Of a stretch of 64,000 bases of DNA, positions 11,234 to 19,000 are shown in pieces (position 1 is the first letter of the stretch; each line of letters opens with the position of its first letter). A model generated the notes under the pieces. That model had not been told where the DNA came from. It ran no database searches and saw only the letters and a list, made by a program, of their open reading frames with translations. Made by a program: the position numbers and the translations under genes. Source of the DNA: Niabella drilacis (GTDB lineage Bacteria > Bacteroidota > Bacteroidia > Chitinophagales > Chitinophagaceae); NCBI RefSeq assembly GCF_900101395.1, contig NZ_FMZO01000011.1, positions 93,210 through 157,209 of the forward strand. The letters run 5' to 3'.

Positions 11234-11989
11234 TCATACAGCAATGGCCGGGACCTGATACCAGGCCACCAGTATTAAAATAATGCCGATGATCATCAGT
11301 CCGTAAAGAACATACCGGAGAAAGGACCGGCTATTTAATTTACGGTTCAGCCATCTGCCTAAAAATATGGCCGGAATGGAGGTCGTCAGCGCTACCAGGA
11401 AGTAGTAATTCACTTCAGCCGTCACTAATCCCTTAACAACATACCCGATAAAGCCAAGCAGGCTCACCGGCAAAAAATAGGCCTGCAGCGTGGCGCGAAA
11501 GTGGGGCGCCGACCAGTTTCTAAGATTGCCGTAAACCACCAGGGGCGGTCCGTTCAGTCCATACGCGCCGCCAAAAACACCCGACAAAAAACCGCATGCA
11601 AAAAGCCACCATTGGTTATCATCCTTCAGGTTTTTTGTAGCTTTGGCAGTTAGCGTATACAGCGCGTAGCAGATAATTAATAACCCGAGAGCCGTTTTTA
11701 CAAGGAGCTCATTGCCATATACAAGGATCAGCAAGCCCAGCGGAATACCGGGAATTGCATAAAAAATAAGCCATTTAGCGCTATAAAAATGGATCTTCCG
11801 GTGATCCTGGATCACGATAATCAATGCAATCACAATGGACAGCATGACAGACAATGGCACCGCAATTGTGGCGGGTAAAAAAAGCAGGAAGAGCGGCACT
11901 GCAACCAGCGATTCTCCAAAGCCCAGGGTTGACCGCACAAGCGCAGCAATAAAACTGATAACAAGAATGAAAATGATGATGAAGGGCAT
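11234..11989 (-). CDS. Sulfite exporter TauE/SafE family permease
   Basis: 251-aa membrane protein with about eight hydrophobic segments. The two internal repeats each begin with a glycine-rich helix (LVRSTLGFGESLVAVPL and LSGVFGGAYGLNGPPLVVYG), diagnostic of the TauE/SafE (former DUF81) family, thought to move sulfonates, sulfite or related organic anions. No neighbouring sulfur genes, so the substrate is open. Confidence 0.88.
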   Translation of the reverse strand: MPFIIIFILVISFIAALVRSTLGFGESLVAVPLFLLFLPATIAVPLSVMLSIVIALIIVIQDHRKIHFYSAKWLIFYAIPGIPLGLLILVYGNELLVKTALGLLIICYALYTLTAKATKNLKDDNQWWLFACGFLSGVFGGAYGLNGPPLVVYGNLRNWSAPHFRATLQAYFLPVSLLGFIGYVVKGLVTAEVNYYFLVALTTSIPAIFLGRWLNRKLNSRSFLRYVLYGLMIIGIILILVAWYQVPAIAV

Positions 11990-12341
11990 AGGGGATGAAA
12001 ATACATAAATATTCCCGTTTAGTGCCCTCAGCTACTTAATCCTTGTTTTTTCATATCTTGCGTCTCTCGTTTTTAAACTATTCAAAACAATACTTTAAGT
12101 CTATTCGTGAACCTCTTTCAAATTTCCATGAATGCAACAACCCTGACAATTAAAAACTGTATGAAAAAATGATCCGCTAAGTACGATGCCCTATAACATT
12201 ATATTGTGCTTCTTGTGCAGTAGTCCAACGCTCCATTGCTTTTAATTTTAACTGTGCAGGTACCGGTAGAGCAGCTGCTCGCAATGCTTGGGCGCAACCG
12301 ATCATTATTAATAATTCCATTGTAACCCATAAACGCAAAAA
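11990..12341. other. 352-bp intergenic region upstream of the beta-helix gene
   Basis: AT-rich leader between a reverse permease and the forward beta-helix gene, so it should hold promoters for both. A short palindrome (GAGCAGCTGCTC) lies near 12270. I see no convincing ORF, RNA gene or standard riboswitch. Confidence 0.4.
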
Positions 12342-14069
12342 ATGAAAAAAACGTACCTCTTATTCCTCCTAAGCCTGTGCCTGGCGGGCGTACTCCCTGC
12401 GCAGATAACCCCCACAGCGGACCGTATACTCTATGTGAATAAAACGGTATCCGGTGGAAACGGCAGCGGTTCTTCATGGACCAATGCCATTCCGGAACTG
12501 GCCGATGCCCTCAAATGGGCCAGGGAACAGTACGATGCCAATAATAACTGGCTGGCGGGCGATTCGCTGCGTATACTGATTGCCGAAGGAACTTATAAAC
12601 CTTTGTATGACGCTGATAACAGCCGGTATCAGAATGATGGGGCACGCGACAATGCCTTTGTGGTAATGGATCGTGTACATCTGTACGGCGGGTTTCCATC
12701 CGCAGGAAATCCCGGCATGGGCCAACGTAACTGGAAGACCTATGTTACCACGCTGAGTGGTGATATCGGTATCCAAAACGATCCATCAGATAATGCTTAT
12801 CATGTGCTCATCAGTATGCGAGCTACAAACCTGCACCTGGATGGGATAAAAATTTCCGGTGGCACGGCCAATAGTACAAGCACAACGGGTCTTAGTGTAC
12901 CAGGCGCTACTATCAGCTTCATCAGGAACACAGGGGCAGGTTTGCTGTTACGGGGCGGCCGTTCCTTACGGGTCAGCAATGTTGAAATAAGCGGCAACAT
13001 GGCTGGCTATGCTGCAGGAGGTTATATTTTTGGTAGCCCGGCTTTTATAAATATTTTGGTTCGTAACAACGCAGCAGTAGAGTCCGGCGGCGGGTTGCAT
13101 TTTACAGATGCTTATGATAGTCCAATTATTACCGGTGCGGTCTTTACGGGCAATACGGCAAAACTGGGTGCCGCTATCTATAACCGGGCCGACTCGCTCG
13201 TATTAATCAACACTACGATTGTGGATAATACGGCCACAAACGCCGGCAATAGCATATATAGCACGGTTTCTGATGGACCTGTACCAGGTGTCAGAAACCC
13301 GGTATTGATCAATAGCATACTTTGGAACAGCCAGCCAGGCGCAGTCAGTATGATGGAAAATGCGGGGAACAAAGCTTTTGAAGTCGCCCACAGTATTGTA
13401 CAGGGCGCGGCACCGCCGGCCGGTACAGGCAACTCCAATGCCAACCCGCTTTTCACCAACGCCGGCAGCGGCAACTATACATTAATGGAGGCAAGCCCCG
13501 CTGTTAATGCCGGTAATAACCAGCTATGGAATGCAGCTAATGTTTCCGGAACAACGGTAGACCTTGCAGGTAACGCGCGCCTGGTAGGCAATAGCATTGA
13601 TATGGGCGCCTTTGAATTACAAACCGTTCTTCCGGTAATGTTTGGCAGCTTCCGCGCAACGCTTAAGAACGGGCAATTATTATTTAACTGGAACACAGAA
13701 ACGGAAACCAATAATGATCATTTTTTAGTACAGGTTTCTGCTGATGGAGCAAGCTGGGAGACCGTGGGAACCGTCCAAAGCAAGGCTACAACAGGCAACA
13801 GCCATACCGTATTGGAATATGCCATTACGATTCCGCTAACCATGCTCGGTTTAAGTGCCGGATTTTTATCACTGGGTGCAATGGCATACAAGCGTCGCAG
13901 GCGGGCATTGCCAGTAGCTGCGTTCCTGGTTTGCATTTTAAGTTTCGCCTGCCATAAAACCGGGATTGTTAAAAGCGCCGAAACCGGTACGCTGTTCGCA
14001 CGTTTGGTACAGGTAGATAAAGATGGTGCTCAGCGGGTATCAAAGACCATTCAGGTAGTGCGGGAATAA
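12342..14069 (+). CDS. Right-handed beta-helix surface protein (choice-of-anchor Q) with odd membrane/lipobox tail
   Basis: 575-aa secreted protein. It has a signal peptide at 1-21, the opening YVNKTVSGGNGSGSSW, a parallel beta-helix, then the choice-of-anchor Q block (DLAGNARLVGNSIDMGAFE). Next is an FN3-like strand set (FNWNTETETNNDHF, VSADGASWE), which in secretion-type-9 cargo normally runs straight to a C-terminal VDKDG strand. Here the last part is interrupted: LEY is followed by a hydrophobic segment (about 494-515), a KRRRR cluster (517-521), a second hydrophobic segment ending in a lipobox-like LSFAC (C537), and only then LFARLVQVDKDG (551-562). Surface or envelope anchoring is inferred; the ligand is unknown. 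Confidence 0.8.
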   Translation: MKKTYLLFLLSLCLAGVLPAQITPTADRILYVNKTVSGGNGSGSSWTNAIPELADALKWAREQYDANNNWLAGDSLRILIAEGTYKPLYDADNSRYQNDGARDNAFVVMDRVHLYGGFPSAGNPGMGQRNWKTYVTTLSGDIGIQNDPSDNAYHVLISMRATNLHLDGIKISGGTANSTSTTGLSVPGATISFIRNTGAGLLLRGGRSLRVSNVEISGNMAGYAAGGYIFGSPAFINILVRNNAAVESGGGLHFTDAYDSPIITGAVFTGNTAKLGAAIYNRADSLVLINTTIVDNTATNAGNSIYSTVSDGPVPGVRNPVLINSILWNSQPGAVSMMENAGNKAFEVAHSIVQGAAPPAGTGNSNANPLFTNAGSGNYTLMEASPAVNAGNNQLWNAANVSGTTVDLAGNARLVGNSIDMGAFELQTVLPVMFGSFRATLKNGQLLFNWNTETETNNDHFLVQVSADGASWETVGTVQSKATTGNSHTVLEYAITIPLTMLGLSAGFLSLGAMAYKRRRRALPVAAFLVCILSFACHKTGIVKSAETGTLFARLVQVDKDGAQRVSKTIQVVRE

Positions 14070-14139
14070 GTTTCCATATATTACAAATTTGTTTGTAGAC
14101 GATGGGTAGGAGTTTGTCCTCCATTGCCTATACTATAGT

Positions 14140-14180
14140 AAATCACCGGTATGTTGTATATTCAATTATACTGGTGATTT
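14140..14180. terminator. Hairpin after beta-helix gene
   Basis: A 13-bp stem with one mismatch (arms 14140-14152 and 14168-14180) with flanking A/T on both sides. It could terminate transcription from the beta-helix gene. Confidence 0.5.
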
Positions 14181-14213
14181 TAATTTATTCTGAGGCAAAC
14201 AACGTTTTTTGAT

Positions 14214-14221
14214 TAGCTTTG
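14214..14221 (+). promoter_or_regulatory. Predicted -7 box of the VRR-NUC gene
   Basis: TAGCTTTG matches the TAnnTTTG consensus exactly and lies 27 bp before the ATG at 14249. No good -33 element is visible. Confidence 0.4.
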
Positions 14222-14248
14222 TTTGAGCTAACAAAATTTTCAGTACCT

Positions 14249-14680
14249 ATGAATTGGATGCGAGCACTAAAAGATGCCAGGACTGCCTATATGGAAAATA
14301 ATTTTGAAGGTTGTCGCGATTTTGGAGTTCCACGAAAATCATATTCCGACAAAACAGCAAATGGTTTAACTACCTGAATTCTTGATTTCCTGAAATATCA
14401 CAGGCATTATGCGTGCCGGATCAACACCACGGGCATTCCACGAATCGTAAACGGCATATTGACCTGGACGCCCTGCAATGCGAATCTTGGCGTGGCAGAT
14501 ATTCACGCTGTTATTACCAGTCGCTTTATTGCCATCGAAATAAAGATCGGTACTGATCGGTTGAGCAGGCACCAGGAAAAAGAAAGGCTGCGGGTGGAAG
14601 GAGCAGGAGGGGTATACTTTTTTGTGCGGACCATGGAGCAGTTTTACGACTGGTACCAGGAATATTGCAATAGCAATTAG
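14249..14680 (+). pseudogene. VRR-NUC domain nuclease, interrupted by an in-frame TGA
   Basis: The frame from 14249 to the TAG at 14678 encodes 143 codons broken only by a TGA at 14375-14377 (codon 43), between GLTT and ILDFLKYH. The second half carries the VRR-NUC pattern: GVADIHAVI (catalytic Asp), AIEIKIG (E-x-K), a Gln/Glu helix, then GVYFFVRTMEQFYDWY. This is a PD-(D/E)XK Holliday-junction-type nuclease of small size, common in mobile elements. Both halves stay in one frame, so this is a recent nonsense mutation, a recoded stop, or a sequence error. Gene remnants and mobile-type repeats follow. Confidence 0.75.
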
Positions 14681-14688
14681 ATAGTTTT

Positions 14689-14777
14689 ATTTAACATAAT
14701 ATAAATTATAGGACAAACCGGGCCGCCGGAAATCGGCGCCTGATCCGTTTATCCTATAATTTAATATTATGTCTGCT
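14689..14777. repeat. Inverted pair of XerC/XerD dif-like sites
   Basis: Site A (14689-14716) reads ATTTAACATAA - TATAAA - TTATAGGACAA. Its left arm is the exact reverse complement of the E. coli dif XerD arm TTATGTTAAAT, with a 6-bp centre. Site B (14749-14777) is the inverted counterpart: TTATCCTATAA, a 7-bp centre, TTATGTCTGCT. The 21-bp cores of A and B match with one gap, giving an imperfect 89-bp palindrome with a GC-rich tip. Confidence 0.5.
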
Positions 14778-14832
14778 CCCGGTAGCGGTTTTGTAAGCCC
14801 TGTGCCAGGACAACAAAACCAGGGACCGGGAT

Positions 14833-14857
14833 TGCCCTTCGGGTAAATAATTAATCA
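14833..14857 (+). repeat. 25-bp direct repeat, left copy
   Basis: Matches 21358-21382 at 23 of 25 positions in the same orientation; the core CGGGTAAATAAT is identical. The two copies lie 6.5 kb apart, near both ends of the accessory island. Confidence 0.6.
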
Positions 14858-14918
14858 TGTTCTTGTCTCCATAGGCAATTTTTTTTTGCGTTTGTCTGGA
14901 AAGAATATCTCCGCCCGT

Positions 14919-14947
14919 TTTTCCTATAATTAGACATTATGTCTCCG
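14919..14947 (+). repeat. Third dif-like site, direct repeat of site B
   Basis: TTTTCCTATAA, 7-bp centre TTAGACA, TTATGTCTCCG. It shares CCTATAATT and ATTATGTCT with the site at 14749-14777 in the same orientation, 170 bp downstream. Confidence 0.45.
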
Positions 14948-15208
14948 CTGCGCTTCGGGCTGCGCCTAAATAGCCGCTGCGGCTATGCTGTTTGCTTGTA
15001 AAATTTTTAGTGGCGCTTTTAAAAATTTACGCCACAAATTTTACGCGCAAAGCCCTGCACAGGCCACGCTGCTTTACAGTTTGATTTAATTTACGTTTCT
15101 GCCTGCGCTGATTTTCTTCGGGTAAGTGCATGTTAGCGATAATTAAACGTGACGAAGAAAATAGGCGCTTTGTACACTCCTGATAATCGAAAACCCTATC
15201 CGCCTCCT

Positions 15209-15219
15209 ATTTAACATAA
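15209..15219 (-). repeat. dif-like XerD half-site overlapping symE stop
   Basis: ATTTAACATAA, identical to the left arm of the site at 14689 and to the reverse complement of the E. coli XerD arm. The other arm is not recognisable. Confidence 0.4.
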
Positions 15220-15555
15220 TGTTATTTGCGCGTATTTATTTATGGACTCGTTTTTTGCAGGATCATCTATTTTATCTGTTTTTGGTTCTTTGTAGTTGCT
15301 CATTTTAAGATCGGCTTCTTCATTACTATGTGTAATGATCAGTTTATTCGGTTCTACGGTAACATCTACATATTGACCGGGCTGAAAGCCACAATCGGCC
15401 AGCCATTTGCCAATTAAACGTATTTCCGGGTGGTGAGCAACTGTTTCATCGCCCATGTAACAGGTTCTGCTGTATACGATCGTTTTTTCATACACTTTCA
15501 GTTTACGTATTTTCCTAATGACGAGGTTGTTTTTCAACATTGCTATGATTGCCAT
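15211..15555 (-). CDS. symE: SymE family toxin (AbrB-like fold)
   Basis: 114-aa protein. Residues ~15-75 show the SymE pattern: RKLKVYEKTI, HPEIRLIGKWLADCGF, then GQYVDVTVEPNKLIITHS. In E. coli, SymE is an SOS-induced RNA-associated toxin held down by an antisense RNA and is classed as a type I toxin although its fold is that of AbrB antitoxins. An internal ATG five codons in (15540) is an alternative start. The TAA stop lies inside an 11-bp dif-like XerD arm (15209-15219), so the gene end coincides with a putative recombination site. No antisense RNA can be proven here. Confidence 0.8.
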   Translation of the reverse strand: MAIIAMLKNNLVIRKIRKLKVYEKTIVYSRTCYMGDETVAHHPEIRLIGKWLADCGFQPGQYVDVTVEPNKLIITHSNEEADLKMSNYKEPKTDKIDDPAKNESINKYAQITLC

Positions 15556-15621
15556 AGGGTTGTTTTAAAAGTTAAAAAATATTATTTTGTATATTAAGCA
15601 AAACGGGGAAATTGGAGCGTT

Positions 15622-15960
15622 CTAAGCTATTGCCACTCCATTGTGTTCTGTTTGTAGTTTTATTCCGCCCCCACCCTCTCTTATCCAAACCAAATGTGCG
15701 GCTTCCAGCAGCTTTATTAAACCGGTACAAATGCATATTGCATTTAACCTTAGTCCTACATTACAGGGACTAAGCGCACCTTCTACCAGCGCTTCCCAAT
15801 CCGCTACCCAACGCTGTAAGCTGTGTTGCCGGAACAACTTTGCAAACACCCGGTACGGATGGCAATATTCTTTTATGGATAAACTACGCGGAAAATCGCC
15901 CCAGGGATCCGGCTTGCCCACGCCGCAGCAATAGTCCACCAAGGGCGTCACCAGCTGCAC
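15622..15960 (-). CDS. Conserved accessory hypothetical protein, probably 5'-truncated
   Basis: 112-residue frame from a GTG at 15960. It has a plausible globular composition (VDYCCGVGKPDPWGDFPRSL, WVADWEALVEGALSP, LLEAAHLVWIRE). The frame remains protein-like upstream of the GTG for a few codons (LEYPAV) and then meets a TAA, which suggests the N-terminal part has been lost. I believe similar, longer proteins occur beside mobile elements in this family, but I cannot verify this. Function unknown. It may be a relic rather than an expressed gene. Confidence 0.5.
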   Translation of the reverse strand: MQLVTPLVDYCCGVGKPDPWGDFPRSLSIKEYCHPYRVFAKLFRQHSLQRWVADWEALVEGALSPCNVGLRLNAICICTGLIKLLEAAHLVWIREGGGGIKLQTEHNGVAIA

Positions 15961-15962
15961 TG

Positions 15963-16025
15963 CGGGATATTCAAGTTACCCGCCGCATATTTTATCCTGT
16001 TTACGGGATATTTTAGCTAACTTTA
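15963..16025 (+). promoter_or_regulatory. Predicted promoter and direct-repeat operator of the XRE gene
   Basis: CGGGATATT occurs twice in the same orientation (15963-15971 and 16004-16012), 41 bp apart, about four helical turns. The second copy lies just before TAACTTTA (16018-16025), a near-match to the -7 box and identical to the one before parD. Autoregulation by the XRE protein is an inference. Confidence 0.35.
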
Positions 16026-16085
16026 TAGAGCAATTATTTAAGAAATAAAAAACCTAAATTTGAACCTATGACACACTCAAATGCT

Positions 16086-16478
16086 ATGGAGAAAAAGATA
16101 CACGAAGGACGAAATGTAAAACGTTTCCGGGAAATGCTGGGTATAAAACAAGAAATGTTGGCTTATGAGCTGGGCGACGACTGGAACCAGAAGAAAATAT
16201 CTATACTGGAAACCAAAGAAACGATTGATGTGCCCCTGCTTCAGCAAATTTCCGCTGCGTTGAAAATACCCGTTGAGGCTTTTCAGAACTTTGATGAGGA
16301 ACAGGCGGTGAATATTATTTCTAATACTTTTCAAGAAGGATCTGTTGCCAATAATTCTGGTTCCTTGAATTATACTTTTAATCCTCTTGAAAAAGTAATG
16401 GAGTTGTTTGAACGTTTACTAGCAAGCGAACGTGAAAAGGTAGAACTGATGAAAGAGATTTTGGAGAAGATGAAATAA
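16086..16478 (+). CDS. XRE-type helix-turn-helix regulator with C-terminal coiled coil
   Basis: About 130 aa from the ATG at 16086 (an ATG at 16068 adds six residues). Residues ~5-65 form a lambda-repressor-like HTH (GRNVKRFREMLGIKQEMLA, then QKKISILETKETIDVPLLQQI). A Ser/Asn linker leads to a Leu/Glu-rich helix (FNPLEKVMELFERLLASE) suited to dimerisation. It lies 18 bp before the HNH gene on the same strand, so it probably controls that gene and itself. Confidence 0.85.
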   Translation: MEKKIHEGRNVKRFREMLGIKQEMLAYELGDDWNQKKISILETKETIDVPLLQQISAALKIPVEAFQNFDEEQAVNIISNTFQEGSVANNSGSLNYTFNPLEKVMELFERLLASEREKVELMKEILEKMK

Positions 16479-16496
16479 TTCTCAATCCTCGACCCT

Positions 16497-17636
16497 ATGA
16501 TTGATACATATCTTCAATATGGCATTTCAAGCGATTTGGCGCAAAAATTAGCTGGGCTTGGCCTACCAAAAACAACCTTTGAAAAAACATCTAAAAAGAA
16601 TCTTAAAGAAAAATATGGCTTATCCGACAATGAAGTCAATATTGTAAATGACCTAATCCAAAGGAAACCTATAAACAAAGATACCGTTGAAGAGTTATTA
16701 TATAATTCAAATTATACTTGCTGTATTTGTAAAGGTACAAAGGGAAGTTCTTACATCATTCATCACATAAAGGAGTATTCAATAAGTCAAGATAATAGTT
16801 ATTTTAATCTTGCTGTTCTTTGTCTTAATGATCATGATTTGGCTCACAAAAAAGGTAAAACGTTGAGCTTGCAGCTTACAGAATCGGACATTCACAAAGC
16901 CAAACAGAAATGGGAAAAGCAAGTATATGAACAAAATTTGGAGAAGGCTTGCAGAAATGGCAATATTACTGAGATTGATTTTTTGAATATACCCCGGATA
17001 TTAGAGCTTTGTGTTGAGCTATTCGGCAATGTCCCGCACACGCAGTATAGTAATGAATTATACTCTAATCATCTAATTCTGAAAAGTGGGGCTTTAAATG
17101 ATTGTAGAATTAGAGAAATGAATAAGAATCCCGAAACCCCATTAATTTTTTTCGCACCTAACGGTTCTTCAATCCTAAAGCACCATTACTATGAAATATT
17201 CAAGGCTTTACTGAATCATTTAAACTTTGTTGATTTAGATCACTTGCTAAATAGAAAATCTTTAAAAAAGGGTATTGTCGGACAATATTGCTATTACATT
17301 GGAGGATTGTATAGTAAGCGGCTACCTGATCCAATTACAGAGTCTTCGGAGTTTATGAAATTCTATTTCAAACGAAAACCATTTGTAGTAGAATGGCTTG
17401 TAGACCCTAAATATTTTTGTTCAAGCTCTGCAAAATGGCGGACATTACATAGAGGTGTCTATATCATTTTTGGAAAGATTCGAAATGTGAACATTGAATC
17501 TATCGAGGGAAAAGATCAAATAATAGTTGATATAAGGCCATATTGCTTCGGTCTTCCCAAAGAGCAAAAAGATAGAACTCCTTCAATTGCATATAGAGAA
17601 CAATTTGACGATTTTTTTGATGAAGAAGACAATTAG
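16497..17636 (+). CDS. HNH endonuclease-domain protein of unknown role
   Basis: 379-aa protein in strikingly AT-rich DNA. Residues 1-60 look like a helix-hairpin-helix-type helical domain (YGISSDLAQKLAGLGL). Residues 72-120 carry a zinc-type HNH motif: C75-x2-C78, HH at 89-90, Asn104 in SYFNLAVLC, C109 and H113/H117 (NDHDLAHKKG). The 240-residue C-terminal region is unrecognised and contains a Cys/aromatic-rich part (VGQYCYYIGGLY). HNH proteins paired with XRE regulators occur in restriction, toxin and anti-phage modules. A defence role is plausible but not shown. Base composition differs from the core genome. Confidence 0.75.
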   Translation: MIDTYLQYGISSDLAQKLAGLGLPKTTFEKTSKKNLKEKYGLSDNEVNIVNDLIQRKPINKDTVEELLYNSNYTCCICKGTKGSSYIIHHIKEYSISQDNSYFNLAVLCLNDHDLAHKKGKTLSLQLTESDIHKAKQKWEKQVYEQNLEKACRNGNITEIDFLNIPRILELCVELFGNVPHTQYSNELYSNHLILKSGALNDCRIREMNKNPETPLIFFAPNGSSILKHHYYEIFKALLNHLNFVDLDHLLNRKSLKKGIVGQYCYYIGGLYSKRLPDPITESSEFMKFYFKRKPFVVEWLVDPKYFCSSSAKWRTLHRGVYIIFGKIRNVNIESIEGKDQIIVDIRPYCFGLPKEQKDRTPSIAYREQFDDFFDEEDN

Positions 17637-17720
17637 TCTATTTATTGCTGGATAATCAAAGTCTAATATCAAAAGCAATGACAAAGTAAAATAAGCCAGG
17701 AAGCGATCAGGCATTATTTT

Positions 17721-17789
17721 GAGGGTAATTACCCTCTTTTTTTGGTTTATTTCAAATTTATACTTATTTTTGAGGGGTAAATACCCGTG
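17721..17789 (+). promoter_or_regulatory. Promoter framed by two GGGTA..TACCC palindromes
   Basis: The palindrome GAGGGTAATTACCCTC (17721-17736) abuts a -33 TTTG (17741-17744). After exactly 20 bp comes -7 TATTTTTG (17765-17772), and then a second palindrome, GGGTAAATACCC (17775-17786), sits on the expected start point. The palindrome centres are 52 bp apart, five helical turns. The first palindrome is followed by eight T and may also terminate the upstream HNH transcript. The protein encoded just downstream has an N-terminal HTH and is the likely ligand. Confidence 0.65.
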
Positions 17790-17793
17790 TTTT

Positions 17794-18987
17794 GTGGATA
17801 ATTTAAACATCAATTCTTTATTAAGATCCGTTTTTGAAGATCAGCCTTTGCTCGATATAAAGGCGTTGTTCGATCAAAAGCTAAACGATTTTGGCATTAC
17901 CAAAACCAAAGCGTTAAAGTTGTTAGGTATTGACAAAGATGTTTTTGAGGAGATAATTACCGGCACTGCTAAACAGCCCAATTTAATTCATGTAGTTAAG
18001 CTGGCGGAGTTTCTTGAAATCGATATTAATAGCTTTATAAAAGTTGTATTAAACAATCAAAGCATAGACAATATTTCGTCAATTGATAGCGCGCGCAAAG
18101 CCACTTTTTTGCTCAAAAATTTTGACGTAAAAACATTAACGAAGCTCGGCTTTTTTCAAAGCAACGATGATGTAGATGCTTTGGTAAAAAAGGTGCTTAC
18201 CTTTTTTGGCTTCTCCTCAATACAGGAATTTGAAGAACAGTTGGAGGAGCCTTTATACAGCCGAACCAAAAGAAACTTTTCGGATAAGATGAAAGACTTT
18301 TGGATTAAATCGGCCTATCAAACTTTTAAGGTGATTAATAATCCAAATGAGTATGACAGAAATCGCTTAAAGGATTTGATTGTAAAAATTAAACCTTATT
18401 CGCAAGATATAGAAAACGGGCTTTTTATTGTATGCAGGGCTTTGTATAATGTGGGCGTAACTGTTATTTTCCAAGATTATTTAGCAACTACACAAGTGAG
18501 AGGTGGTACGTTTATTGTAAATGGTAAGCCGTGTATTGTATTAACAGACTTCAACAAGAAATATCCTACCATCTGGTTTACCCTGCTGCACGAGCTGCAT
18601 CACGTTTTATTTGATTTTGAATTTATAGAAACGAACAGGTTTCACCTAACCGGCGATGATGATTTATTCCTGATAGAAGAAAAAGCCAATTCGTTTGCGA
18701 GAGATTTTTTTCTTTCTGAAGAAAAATTTCACTATATCAAAAAGTATATCCATAATCCCTACTTGGTTTCGAAGTTTGCAAAGGAGAATGAAATTCATGA
18801 TTCCATTGTGTATTCATTTTATATCTGGTATCAGGATGAGCTTTATGGGAAAAAATATCATGCTGCGTTCAAGAAATTTTATCCAGTTTATAGCAGTTCT
18901 TTAAAGAAGTTGAACCCGGTATCATGGGATGAGGAAAGTATAAAAGTAACCAGCGAGAAAATTAAAGAGATTTTAGAAATTAAGTAA
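17794..18987 (+). CDS. HTH plus ImmA/IrrE-type zinc metallopeptidase
   Basis: 397-aa protein from a GTG at 17794, chosen because the predicted transcript starts near 17779; a longer frame from 17719 would begin upstream of the promoter. Residues ~35-85 are HTH-like (KTKALKLLGIDKDVFEEI). The ImmA/IrrE peptidase site is LLHELHH (HExxH, about 266-270) with a downstream EEKANSFARDFFL that supplies the third ligand. The best-known relatives cleave a cognate repressor to trigger mobile-element or stress genes. The XRE protein at 16.1 kb, or this protein's own HTH, are candidate targets. It is 13 bp upstream of the next gene. Confidence 0.82.
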   Translation: MDNLNINSLLRSVFEDQPLLDIKALFDQKLNDFGITKTKALKLLGIDKDVFEEIITGTAKQPNLIHVVKLAEFLEIDINSFIKVVLNNQSIDNISSIDSARKATFLLKNFDVKTLTKLGFFQSNDDVDALVKKVLTFFGFSSIQEFEEQLEEPLYSRTKRNFSDKMKDFWIKSAYQTFKVINNPNEYDRNRLKDLIVKIKPYSQDIENGLFIVCRALYNVGVTVIFQDYLATTQVRGGTFIVNGKPCIVLTDFNKKYPTIWFTLLHELHHVLFDFEFIETNRFHLTGDDDLFLIEEKANSFARDFFLSEEKFHYIKKYIHNPYLVSKFAKENEIHDSIVYSFYIWYQDELYGKKYHAAFKKFYPVYSSSLKKLNPVSWDEESIKVTSEKIKEILEIK

Positions 18988-19000
18988 CCCCTTTATTATT

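Noticed and set aside
11990-12341. Riboswitch or small RNA upstream of the beta-helix gene
   Set aside because: Only a short palindrome is visible; no known aptamer core could be recognised by eye.
14681-15210. Possible integron cassette array (attC sites)
   Set aside because: The repeats lack the RYYYAAC/GTTRRRY core and no integrase is present; they fit dif-like sites better.
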